Below, piece by piece: positions 7,514 through 14,021 of a stretch of 19,907 nt of DNA. This DNA is from an uncultured Collinsella sp. Its GTDB lineage: Bacteria; Actinomycetota; Coriobacteriia; Coriobacteriales; Coriobacteriaceae. Position numbers and translations under genes: made by a program. Position 1 is the first letter of the stretch, and each line of letters begins with the position of its first letter. Location of the stretch: contig URUI01000040.1 in the NCBI GenBank assembly GCA_900551015.1, positions 1 through 19,907 on the forward strand, in the 5' to 3' direction. Below the pieces are notes generated by a model. That model did no database searches and was not told the DNA's origin. It saw nothing but the letters and a program-made list of their open reading frames with translations.

Positions 7514-8353
7514 ATGGCGATCTATGTGACATCTGATGCTCACGGGCACGTGCGTGCGCTTGACGAGGGCCTGTCTAAGATCTCGTTGACGTCCGACGAC
7601 ACGCTGTACGTGCTGGGCGACATGATTGATCGCGGGCCCGATCCGGTCGGCGTTATTAAGCTCGTGCGCTCGCTGCCTAACGCCCGCGTTCTCAAGGGCA
7701 ATCACGAGCAGATCATGCTCGATGCCATCATTGGCCAGGATCCGCTCGATGCCGAGACCTGGGATATCAACGGTGGCTGGACGACGCGCGAGCAGCTCAA
7801 CGACATGGAATTTGAGGCATACGAGGAGCTCGTGCGATGGATGGCCGCGCTGCCGCTCTACGCGGTGGTCGAGACCGAGGAGCGCCCGTATCTGCTGGTA
7901 CATGCTGGAATCGAGATGAAGGCGGCGCGCGCGTTTTTACTTGAGCATGGCGTCGATTGTGCCGATGGCGTCGGAGCGGTGGGTGCCGATCGCGAGCTGC
8001 TGCAGCAGATGCTCGCGGTGCAGTCGTCCGATGACCTGCTGTGGATTCGTCACGGCTATTGGGATGCGCCGACGGGACTGCTTTCTGCCGAGGGCGAGGG
8101 CCCGGTCGTGGTGAGCGGCCACACGCCCACGGTGTCGCTTGGGCGCTATTGCGAGGTTGGCGGCCTGGCGGGGCTCGATGAGGAGTCGGGCCGCGGGCAG
8201 ATTGTGCGCCTGGGTGGCGAGGATACCGCCGGCGTGCCCGATCGCATCGATATCGACTGCGCCGCCGCCACCGGCTCCGAGTTCGGCCGCGTCGGTATCC
8301 TGCGCCTTGATGACGGCGCCGAGTTCTATGCGAACATCAACCCAGGCGAATAA
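7514..8353 (+). CDS. PP1/PP2A/ApaH-type metallophosphatase
   Basis: A 279-residue cytosolic metallophosphoesterase. All motifs of the PPP fold are present: DAH at 8-10 (usual DIH), GDMIDRG at 35-41, GNHE at 62-65, a VHAG histidine at 130, and SGHTP with H203, which together bind the two metal ions. Members hydrolyse phosphoserine/threonine on proteins or diadenosine tetraphosphate; the length and GDxxDRG fit both bacterial PrpA-like protein phosphatases and ApaH-like enzymes, and I cannot separate them. AAGGAG lies 9 nt before the ATG and a good promoter lies at 7410-7438. Transcription probably ends at the hairpin at 8482-8525. Confidence 0.88.
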   Translation: MAIYVTSDAHGHVRALDEGLSKISLTSDDTLYVLGDMIDRGPDPVGVIKLVRSLPNARVLKGNHEQIMLDAIIGQDPLDAETWDINGGWTTREQLNDMEFEAYEELVRWMAALPLYAVVETEERPYLLVHAGIEMKAARAFLLEHGVDCADGVGAVGADRELLQQMLAVQSSDDLLWIRHGYWDAPTGLLSAEGEGPVVVSGHTPTVSLGRYCEVGGLAGLDEESGRGQIVRLGGEDTAGVPDRIDIDCAAATGSEFGRVGILRLDDGAEFYANINPGE

Positions 8354-8374
8354 TCGGTGCAAAGGGTAGCTAAT

Positions 8375-8400
8375 TTGGGACGGAGCTTTTTTGACTACTT
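8375..8400 (-). repeat. 26-nt dispersed repeat, copy 1 (other copy at 19547)
   Basis: Read on the minus strand, these 26 bases (AAGTAGTCAAAAAAGC, then T, then CCGTCCCAA) match 19547-19572 on the plus strand with a single T/C difference. Both copies are intergenic, just behind a gene. The T-run is not preceded by a convincing stem, so it is not simply a terminator. Confidence 0.6.
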
Positions 8401-8481
8401 TCGGAGAATAGCGCCTTCTTGCTCGGTAAGCGCGAGAAATGAGGAGCGTCTGCGTCCTCGGCAGTGCGAAAATGCTCGAAA

Positions 8482-8525
8482 AACCATCGCAACGGAGTCA
8501 AACGACGTTGCGACGGTTCTTTTTT
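8482..8525 (+). terminator. Rho-independent terminator of the phosphatase gene
   Basis: AACCATCGCAAC (8482-8493) pairs with GTTGCGACGGTT (8507-8518) with one mismatch, followed by CTTTTTT at 8519-8525. Confidence 0.8.
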
Positions 8526-8538
8526 GGCTGCCCGCTGG

Positions 8539-8661
8539 CTAAGTGAGTAGACTTTTTTGGAAATGCCGAGCAGCCGGCAAATTTGCCTCAACAAAACCGC
8601 AGGTCACTGACTTGTGTTTTGCCGGTGTGGTCAGGGATTCGGCAAAAGTCTACTCACTTAG
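8539..8661. repeat. Inverted-repeat element with perfect 18-bp arms
   Basis: CTAAGTGAGTAGACTTTT at 8539-8556 is the exact reverse complement of 8644-8661, with 87 bases between. Inside are a perfect 12-bp palindrome GGCAAATTTGCC (8576-8587) and a TTTTGCCG/CGGCAAAA pair just inside the right arm. The 123-bp unit resembles a miniature inverted-repeat element or a repetitive palindrome. A GTG frame from 8543 reads through it (peptide VSRLFWKCRAAGKF...), but coding is doubtful. It fills much of the 355-bp gap 8354-8708. Confidence 0.65.
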
Positions 8662-8708
8662 TTTTGCGTGTCACAAATCGTCCGCAACGAGACCCCCCAT
8701 TGCGCCAA

Positions 8709-10283
8709 TTAGGCGCCGTACGGGTTGCGGTCGCGCTCGATGCGTTGGCGGATGTGGGCGTATTCGATAATCAGCAGCACCAGGAGTAGGGCCATGATGG
8801 CTAGGTAGCTCACCACGGCGCCCATCAGACCCAGCAGGTTGATCAGGATCACCGGCAGCACTACGCTTACGGCGAAGCAGATCAGGTAGATTTTGGTGAC
8901 GTCGCCGGCATGGCGCAGCACCGTGATGATGGCGTAGATAAAGTCGATGGCCGCGGTGACGCCGCCGGCGACAACCATCAGCAGTGCCAGCGTGCGGTAG
9001 CGCTCAAAATTGAGGCCGTACATGAAGCTCATGAGGGGAATACCGGGACCTGCCATAAATGCGGCGCACACGCTGGTGATGACCACGATCAGTGCCATAA
9101 CGGCAACAATAATCAGGTCAAAGCGGCGACGCTTGCGCGGATTCGTCCAAATGCTCGACAGACGCAGAAGCTGCGGTTTATAGACAAATCCGATGCTCAA
9201 CAAAATGGCCTGCGCTGGAAAGAACAGGGCATTAAAGTACAGCTGATATTTGTATGCCAGCGTGCCTTCCATCACAAACTTGGGCATGCTCTCAATAAGG
9301 TTGAACAGGAACAGTGCACCAAAGAGCGGGGCGCACTGGACAAACAGGTGGCCGACCTCGCGCAGGCTCACGTGGCGCGATTTTTCGGTCTCGAGCAGGG
9401 CAAGCGGCGCGGTGACCAGCACGAGCGAGGCGATGGCGGTGACACCCATGGCCATGGCCGCGATGGGCATACTGCGCGTGAGGAACAGCGCCACGCTAAA
9501 GACCGCGATGACGCCGACGGATCGTAGCGTTTGGCTCATGCCGGCCAGGTAGAGTTTGTCGGCCTGCTGCAGGCGGCCCTCGTACACGTCGGCAATGCCG
9601 TCGATCACCTTATACAGGTAGACGCCCAGGCCGATTGTGGCCATCTGTGCATCGTAGCCGCGGGCGCTGCTGTATACCAGGCCGCATGCCAGCGCGAGCG
9701 CTCCGCAGATCAAGCGGTTGAGCTGGTAAGAGGCAAAGGACGTCTTTTCGTCGATATCCGAGACCTGGAAATTGCGCACGCCGTAGTTGCACGCGATCAT
9801 GATGAGCGTGCCGGTGACAAAGGCGATGGAGAATTTGCCAGCCTCCTCGGCGCCCACGAGTTGTGTGGACACGATGGTGAGCAACGGAAACGCCATGCCC
9901 CACACGGCGGTGCCCAGGGTATTCCAAAGGTAGTCGCGACGGGTGGCGTGATCTTCGTACTCGGCTTCTTGCGTGGAGAAGCCGCCGCCGTAGACGGCTC
10001 CGAGCAGGCGGTTCCACCAGGCATTGACCATGCGGTGGATGGGGCCGGGCTGGCGATCGCGCTCGCGGCGACGGCGTGTGGCCTGGCTGCTGTCGGGACC
10101 GCCGGCGTTACGCTGGCTTAGCTCTTGGATTCGTGCGAGCTCCTCGGCGGTGTGCGATGCGGGGAACAGGCCGTTCTCGATGCGTCCGCCCTGCCCGTGC
10201 CCACCGTCCGATACGGTGGGGTCGGCGACGCCATTGCGGCGGGCGATGGCGCGGCGAATGCTATCGATGGGCGTGATGCTCAA
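8709..10283 (-). CDS. Polysaccharide/oligosaccharide flippase (Wzx-like, MOP superfamily) with long cytosolic N-terminus
   Basis: A 524-residue integral membrane protein. After about 100 hydrophilic, arginine-rich residues come roughly 12 hydrophobic segments, beginning WNTLGTAVWGMAFPLLTIVS and ending MALLLVLLIIEYAHIRQRIE. The arrangement and the early GVRNFQVSDIDE motif fit lipid-linked oligosaccharide flippases, which move sugar-lipid precursors across the membrane. The substrate is unknown. I chose TTG 10281-10283 because AAAGGA lies 7 nt upstream, whereas the frame further upstream (to 10391) crosses the promoter region. The hydrophilic N-terminal extension is unusual and could be a regulatory or interaction region. 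No glycosyltransferases sit next to it, so it is not part of a visible capsule cluster. Confidence 0.78.
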   Translation of the reverse strand: MSITPIDSIRRAIARRNGVADPTVSDGGHGQGGRIENGLFPASHTAEELARIQELSQRNAGGPDSSQATRRRRERDRQPGPIHRMVNAWWNRLLGAVYGGGFSTQEAEYEDHATRRDYLWNTLGTAVWGMAFPLLTIVSTQLVGAEEAGKFSIAFVTGTLIMIACNYGVRNFQVSDIDEKTSFASYQLNRLICGALALACGLVYSSARGYDAQMATIGLGVYLYKVIDGIADVYEGRLQQADKLYLAGMSQTLRSVGVIAVFSVALFLTRSMPIAAMAMGVTAIASLVLVTAPLALLETEKSRHVSLREVGHLFVQCAPLFGALFLFNLIESMPKFVMEGTLAYKYQLYFNALFFPAQAILLSIGFVYKPQLLRLSSIWTNPRKRRRFDLIIVAVMALIVVITSVCAAFMAGPGIPLMSFMYGLNFERYRTLALLMVVAGGVTAAIDFIYAIITVLRHAGDVTKIYLICFAVSVVLPVILINLLGLMGAVVSYLAIMALLLVLLIIEYAHIRQRIERDRNPYGA

Positions 10284-10311
10284 AGCGGAGTCCTTTCTAT
10301 TGCTGCGCTCT

Positions 10312-10357
10312 AGTATAGACGCGACGGTGTTCGTTCGTGTTTTTGAACAGGTTGTTC
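10312..10357 (-). promoter_or_regulatory. Flippase promoter -10 and upstream dyad
   Basis: On the minus strand TATACT lies at 10317-10312, some 30 bp before the TTG start, with no clear -35. Upstream at 10345-10357 is a perfect dyad GAACA-GGT-TGTTC, an activator or repressor site candidate. It is LexA-like, but spacing does not match the SOS consensus. Confidence 0.35.
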
Positions 10358-10386
10358 GATAATTTCGGCGGCGCCATTCAGTAGAC

Positions 10387-10440
10387 GGCACTTAGGGACG
10401 CTCTTTTTGTGCCGGCACTTTGGGAACGTCCCTAAGTGCC
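10387..10440. repeat. Cruciform repeat with 14-bp arms and nested palindrome
   Basis: GGCACTTAGGGACG (10387-10400) is the exact reverse complement of 10427-10440. Nested in between is a perfect 10-bp palindrome GTGCCGGCAC (10409-10418). The flanking sequence repeats fragments of the same words (AAGTGCCGGCA, GGGGACGCTC). It lies in the 379-bp divergent gap between the flippase and pckA and looks like a REP-type intergenic element. Confidence 0.7.
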
Positions 10441-10481
10441 GGCATCCGGGGACGCTCCTTGGTTGTTGCCTGTTCAAGAGT

Positions 10482-10523
10482 GTCCCCAACGATTAGTCGT
10501 TTAAAAACGTCCCCAATGACTAG
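10482..10523. repeat. Short direct repeat around a small hairpin
   Basis: GTCCCCAACGATTAG at 10482-10496 recurs as GTCCCCAATGACTAG at 10509-10523 (two differences). Between them CGTTT-AA-AAACG forms a small perfect hairpin. GTCCCC is shared with the adjacent cruciform, so the whole stretch 10387-10523 may be one composite repeat. Confidence 0.5.
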
Positions 10524-10572
10524 GCCGCTTGCCTGCGATTTTTGACCGTTGGGCGGGCTTGCCGCCCTTGCC

Positions 10573-10622
10573 GCAAAAACGTTTTTGCATATCGGGTACA
10601 ACGGACTTTACGTGAGTAAAGT
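10573..10622 (+). promoter_or_regulatory. pckA upstream palindromes (operator candidates)
   Basis: A perfect 16-bp palindrome GCAAAAACGTTTTTGC occupies 10573-10588. A second dyad, ACTTTAC-GTGA-GTAAAGT, occupies 10605-10622, 40 bp before the pckA ATG; its 5-N4-5 core spacing is like that of CRP/FNR-type sites. A weak -10 (TACAAC, 10597-10602) lies between them. Regulation of PEP carboxykinase by carbon status is usual; which protein binds here is unknown. Confidence 0.45.
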
Positions 10623-10662
10623 GCGCGTCGCGTCCACGTGTCGCGTTTTTAAAGGAGGCCCC

Positions 10663-12333
10663 ATGCCCGGTGTTACCCCTGCAGATGTTTTGTCCAACTT
10701 TGGTATTACGCTGGTCGAAGATCCCGCCGAGAATCAGCCCCGCCTGCTGGTCGATCTACCCGCCGCGGAGCTCGTCGAGCACGCTATCCGCCGCGAAGAA
10801 GGCCGCATGGCATCCAACGGCGCGCTGGTGATCGAGACAGGGGAGCGTACCGGCCGTTCCCCCAATGACCGCTTTATCGTCGACACCCCCGATGTCCACG
10901 ACAAGATTGCCTGGGGCGCCGTCAACCGCCCGCTGTCCGTCGAGAGCTATGAGGCCATCAAGGCCGGCATCGTCGACTATCTCAACGAGCGCGACGTGTT
11001 CGTTACCCGTGGCATGGCAGGCGCCGACCGCAACCACACGCGTCGACTGCTCGTTGCCTGCGAGCGTGCCAGCCAGGCGCTCTTCATTAAGCAAATGCTT
11101 GCCCGTCCGCTCGCTCGCGAAATTGCGCGCACCGGTGAGCCGGACTTCTGCGTGCTCGCCGCTCCCGGCTACCAGTGCGATCCTGCCATTAAGGGCCTCA
11201 ACTCCAGCGCCGCCGTGGTCATCAACTTCCAGGAACGCGTGATTCTGGTCGCCGGCACCGGCTACTCCGGTGAGATCAAAAAGTCGATCTTCAGCGTCAT
11301 GAACTACCTGCTGCCCGTCGAGGACGACGTGCTGCCCATGCACTGCTCGGCCAGCATGGATCCTGTCACGCACGAGACCGCCGTGTTCTTTGGCCTGTCC
11401 GGCACCGGCAAGACCACGCTTTCGGCCAACCCCACGCGGCTGCTGATCGGCGACGACGAGCACGGTTGGTCCGACATGGGCATCTTCAACATCGAGGGTG
11501 GCTGCTACGCCAAATGCGAGGGCCTGGACGCGTTCCACGAGCCCGAGATCTTCAACGCCGTCCGCTTTGGTGCCATCTGCGAAAACGTGGTGCTCGACGA
11601 GAACCGCAAGCCCAACTACGACGACGTCTCGATCACGCACAACACGCGCGTGGCCTACCCCGTCGAGCATATCCCCAACGCGTGGACCAAGGGCATGGGC
11701 ACCACTCCAAGCGTCGTGCTCTTCCTGACCTGCGATGCCTTTGGCGTGCTGCCGCCCATCTCGCGCCTGACGGCCGACGCCGCCATGTATCACTTTGTGA
11801 CGGGCTTTACGGCCAAGATCCCCGGCACCGAGGTCGGCGTCACCGAGCCCACGCCCACGTTCTCTTCGCTGTTTGGCGAGCCGTTTATGCCACTCGACCC
11901 CATGGTCTACGCTAAGATGCTCGGCGAGCGCATCGCCGACGGTCGCACCCGCGTCTATCTGGTCAACACCGGCTGGATCGGCGGCGGCTACGGCGTGGGC
12001 CATCGCATTGAGCTGGCCTACACGCGCGCCCTAGTCGCGCGCGCCCTCGACGGCACCATCGAGGACAGCGAATTCGTCCACGACGATATCTTTAACGTCG
12101 ACATTCCCACCACGTGCCACGGTGTACCCGACGGCATCCTGGTGCCGCGCCAGTACTGGCAGAGCACCGCTCGCTACGACGAGGCCGCGCACAACCTGGC
12201 CGTCATGTTCGAGGAGAACTTCGAGAAGAAGTACTCGCACCTGCCCGAGTCCGTGAAGGCCGCCGGTCCGCACGCTCAGGTGCACGCCGACGCCCGTCAT
12301 CGCGGCCGCGGCCTGCTGGGACTCCGACACTAG
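10663..12333 (+). CDS. pckA: Phosphoenolpyruvate carboxykinase (ATP)
   Basis: A 556-residue enzyme that interconverts oxaloacetate plus ATP with PEP, CO2 and ADP; in many gut anaerobes it runs towards oxaloacetate. Diagnostic motifs are all present: RSPNDRF (65-71) with the substrate arginine, GTGYSGEIKKS (198-208), MHCSA with H227, the P-loop GLSGTGKTT (244-252), LIGDDEHGW (261-269) with the metal-binding aspartates, and FNIEGGCYAKC (275-285). ATG 10663 has AAAGGAGG 4 nt upstream; the upstream in-frame extension crosses the promoter palindromes. Family members normally end near an AAGP motif; here AAGPHA is followed by about 18 extra Arg/His-rich residues (ending GRGLLGLRH), a modest odd feature. 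The transcript probably ends at the hairpin repeat at 12353. Confidence 0.96.
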   Translation: MPGVTPADVLSNFGITLVEDPAENQPRLLVDLPAAELVEHAIRREEGRMASNGALVIETGERTGRSPNDRFIVDTPDVHDKIAWGAVNRPLSVESYEAIKAGIVDYLNERDVFVTRGMAGADRNHTRRLLVACERASQALFIKQMLARPLAREIARTGEPDFCVLAAPGYQCDPAIKGLNSSAAVVINFQERVILVAGTGYSGEIKKSIFSVMNYLLPVEDDVLPMHCSASMDPVTHETAVFFGLSGTGKTTLSANPTRLLIGDDEHGWSDMGIFNIEGGCYAKCEGLDAFHEPEIFNAVRFGAICENVVLDENRKPNYDDVSITHNTRVAYPVEHIPNAWTKGMGTTPSVVLFLTCDAFGVLPPISRLTADAAMYHFVTGFTAKIPGTEVGVTEPTPTFSSLFGEPFMPLDPMVYAKMLGERIADGRTRVYLVNTGWIGGGYGVGHRIELAYTRALVARALDGTIEDSEFVHDDIFNVDIPTTCHGVPDGILVPRQYWQSTARYDEAAHNLAVMFEENFEKKYSHLPESVKAAGPHAQVHADARHRGRGLLGLRH

Positions 12334-12352
12334 CGTCGCCGCGAGTCCATAT

Positions 12353-12389
12353 CCGCCACAAAGGGGACAGGCACCTTTGTGGCGGTTTT
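12353..12389 (+). repeat. Hairpin repeat R1 (also pckA terminator)
   Basis: CCGCCACAAAGG (12353-12364) and CCTTTGTGGCGG (12374-12385) form a perfect 12-bp stem with the 9-nt loop GGACAGGCA, followed by TTTT. This is the first of four copies of one element (R1-R4) in 3 kb; loop orientation is called forward. It lies 20 bp behind the pckA stop and should act as its terminator. Confidence 0.85.
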
Positions 12390-12416
12390 GCTTGGGCGAA
12401 TGACTCGGGTTACAAT
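12388..12416 (+). promoter_or_regulatory. Promoter for the leader RNA / B3-B4 gene
   Basis: TTGCTT (12388-12393) and TACAAT (12411-12416) are 17 bp apart, giving a start near 12423. The -35 starts inside the T-tail of hairpin R1, so termination of pckA and initiation of the next unit abut. Confidence 0.5.
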
Positions 12417-12422
12417 ACGCCT

Positions 12423-12520
12423 GACATATCGCCCCCTTCTCCGGATGGGGGCAGCGTAAGCGCTCTTGTGGCGGCACCGTAGGACTTTGAAGGTGGCCGT
12501 CGTAAGGGCGCTTTTTGTTT
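12423..12520 (+). ncRNA. Structured leader or small RNA with terminator hairpin
   Basis: Between the promoter and the next gene two helices can be drawn. The first is GCCCCC (12431-12436) with GGGGGC (12447-12452), loop of 10. The second is a 21-bp stem pairing 12458-12478 with 12492-12513 (a few G-T pairs, G12496 bulged, 13-nt loop), followed by TTTTTGTTT to 12520, as in an intrinsic terminator. The roughly 98-nt product would be either a small RNA or the terminated form of an attenuated mRNA for the B3/B4 gene at 12561. I could not match it to a known riboswitch class. Confidence 0.5.
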
Positions 12521-12560
12521 AGGCACCCGGGCTCGGGCGCATGCTATGAAGGGAGAGCAC

Positions 12561-13280
12561 ATGAAGAGTTTCGTTGCCGAGGATTCGTTTTGGGAGCTAT
12601 TTCCGCAGGCGGCTGTCGGTGTTGTGGTCGTAAAGGGCATGAAGCCCGCGGCTCAGATTCCTCAAGAGGACGTTGATGCGATTGCCGCGTTGCTCGACCG
12701 CGCCAATATCGATGCGGAGCGTCACCTGACGAGTGATACCATCAGCGAGAATGCGCCGGTTAAGGCATGGCGCGAGGCATATCGCCTATTCAAGACCAAG
12801 AAGGGCGCGCGTTGCTCAATTGAGAACCTGCTCAAGCGCGTGCTCAAAGGAAAGCCGGTGGGCCACATTACGCCCGCGGTGGACATCTACAACACGGTGT
12901 CGCTGTCCTACGCGCTGCCCGTAGGCGGCGAGGATTTGCACGCGATTGAGGGAGACCTTTGCCTGAAGGTGACCGACGGTGGCGATTCATTTCTGCCGCT
13001 TGGCGAGGAGACAGATGACCCGACGCTGCCCGGCGAGCTCGCCTACATCGATGATGCGGGCGCCGTATGCCGCTGCTGGAACTGGCGCGATGGCGTTCGA
13101 ACGGCGTTGTCCGATGATTCGGCCGATGCTTTCCTGGCGATTGAGTGCGTGGAGCCCGAGCGGATGGGGGATTGCCAGGCCGCGATCGATCGCTTAGCCG
13201 AGCTGCTCGAGCGCTATCTGGGAGCGACGGTTGTCGTTAAAACGCTTGTGACCCGCGACAATCCTTGCGTGGGGCTGTAG
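12561..13280 (+). CDS. Stand-alone B3/B4 (tRNA synthetase editing-domain) protein
   Basis: A 239-residue cytosolic protein resembling the B3/B4 domain of the PheRS beta chain, found alone in many bacteria. The body contains FKTKKGARCSIENLLKRVLK (about 83-102), then PAVDIYNTVSLSYALPVGGEDL, and later GELAYIDDAGAVCRCWNWRDG, matching the family's 'S.e.L...v.k....p.i....D..N..sl....p.g..D' and 'gEvvy.D...v.cR.WnwR' patterns. In PheRS this fold removes wrong amino acids from tRNA; free-standing members are thought to act in trans, but the substrate is unknown. ATG 12561 has GGGAG 6 nt upstream, and that Shine-Dalgarno would be inside the frame if ATG 12546 were used. It sits behind a structured leader and is bracketed by hairpin repeats R1 and R2 in opposite orientation. 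Confidence 0.8.
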   Translation: MKSFVAEDSFWELFPQAAVGVVVVKGMKPAAQIPQEDVDAIAALLDRANIDAERHLTSDTISENAPVKAWREAYRLFKTKKGARCSIENLLKRVLKGKPVGHITPAVDIYNTVSLSYALPVGGEDLHAIEGDLCLKVTDGGDSFLPLGEETDDPTLPGELAYIDDAGAVCRCWNWRDGVRTALSDDSADAFLAIECVEPERMGDCQAAIDRLAELLERYLGATVVVKTLVTRDNPCVGL

Positions 13281-13310
13281 CGAAGTCTGCGGATCAAACT
13301 CGATGCCCCA

Positions 13311-13350
13311 AACCACCACAAAGGTGCCTGTCCCCTTTGTGGTGGTTTTT
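13311..13350 (+). repeat. Hairpin repeat R2 (terminator of the B3/B4 gene)
   Basis: AACCACCACAAAGG (13311-13324) pairs perfectly with CCTTTGTGGTGGTT (13334-13347); loop TGCCTGTCC, tail TTTTT. The loop is the exact reverse complement of the R1 loop, so this copy is inverted relative to R1. Confidence 0.88.
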
Positions 13351-13404
13351 ATGTTGATGGGTTAACAAATGGGATATTTGGGTACGGGTGTTGCCTTGTG
13401 CGGC

Positions 13405-13427
13405 TAAGATGTTTACCCGTTAGCATC
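13405..13427 (+). promoter_or_regulatory. marR-type gene promoter -10 and operator-like dyad
   Basis: A TAAGAT -10 box (13405-13410) is overlapped by a 20-bp imperfect palindrome at 13408-13427: arms GATGTTTAC and GTTAGCATC (7 of 9 positions symmetric) around CC. A dyad of this size over the promoter of a MarR gene suggests autorepression. Confidence 0.5.
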
Positions 13428-13452
13428 ATGTAAGCGAAAGGCGGTCGTCACC

Positions 13453-13902
13453 ATGCAGCAGAACGACGAGACACGTTTTGAGGACTTTGTCGGACTGATC
13501 AGCGGCCTCTACAAGGAGATTCAGCGTATCAAGACGTCCGAAGGCGCAAGGCTGGGCCTCAAGGGCTCCGACGTTATGTGCCTGTACTATCTTGAGCGCA
13601 GCAAGGACGGCCTGACTGGCGCCGACCTCGCCCGCATGGCCGGCGTTACCCGTGCCGCCGTTTCGCGCACACTGGCACATCTGGAGGAGGGCGGCTACGT
13701 CGAGGTTGACGACTCGGGTGATGCGGCCGTCAAGTATCGTGCTCCGGTGCGCCTGACTGCCCTGGGCGGCGAGAGCATGAGCGAGGCCGATCGCATCATT
13801 CGCGAGGTGCTCGATACCACCGGCAAGGCCATGGGCGTGGAGCAGCGCGAGCAGATGTATGCATCGCTGCGCACGATCCTCAACACCCTGCGCGAGATCT
13901 AG
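13453..13902 (+). CDS. MarR family transcriptional regulator
   Basis: A 149-residue winged-helix DNA-binding protein. Residues about 38-75 form the helix-turn-helix (GSDVMCLYYLERSKDGLTGADLARMAG, then VTRAAVSRTLAHLEEGGYVE), followed by the wing DDSGDAAVKYRAPVRLTALG at about 77-97 and a C-terminal dimerisation helix (VEQREQMYASLRTILNTL). Size and order are typical of MarR dimers, which usually repress their own and neighbouring genes and release DNA on binding a small ligand. The likely operator is at 13408-13427. The Shine-Dalgarno AAAGGCGG is about 8 nt upstream. It lies 119 bp before the DegV gene, which it may regulate; the ligand is unknown. Confidence 0.9.
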   Translation: MQQNDETRFEDFVGLISGLYKEIQRIKTSEGARLGLKGSDVMCLYYLERSKDGLTGADLARMAGVTRAAVSRTLAHLEEGGYVEVDDSGDAAVKYRAPVRLTALGGESMSEADRIIREVLDTTGKAMGVEQREQMYASLRTILNTLREI

Positions 13903-14021
13903 AGCCGCGCTGGCGCTAGCTTTCAGCCAAGAACTGCATAGTCCCGTTTGAGCGCGTATGCCGTGCCGGGGCATTGCTGTCAAAATTCCCCGCGCGGGAC
14001 CTGCGCAAGAAAGGATTCGTT

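Noticed and set aside
8543..8770. Small gene starting in the inverted-repeat element
   Set aside because: The frame runs through both repeat arms and then into the flippase gene on the other strand; no Shine-Dalgarno and no domain.
10756..12003. 415-codon minus-strand frame opposite pckA
   Set aside because: Antisense shadow of a GC-rich gene; composition is Gly/Ala/His/Val-rich without any domain, while pckA on the plus strand has every family motif.
12423..12520. T-box riboswitch
   Set aside because: The GGCGGCACCG word resembles the T-box core, but three extra bases separate TGGC from ACC and there is no Stem I or specifier loop in this short leader.
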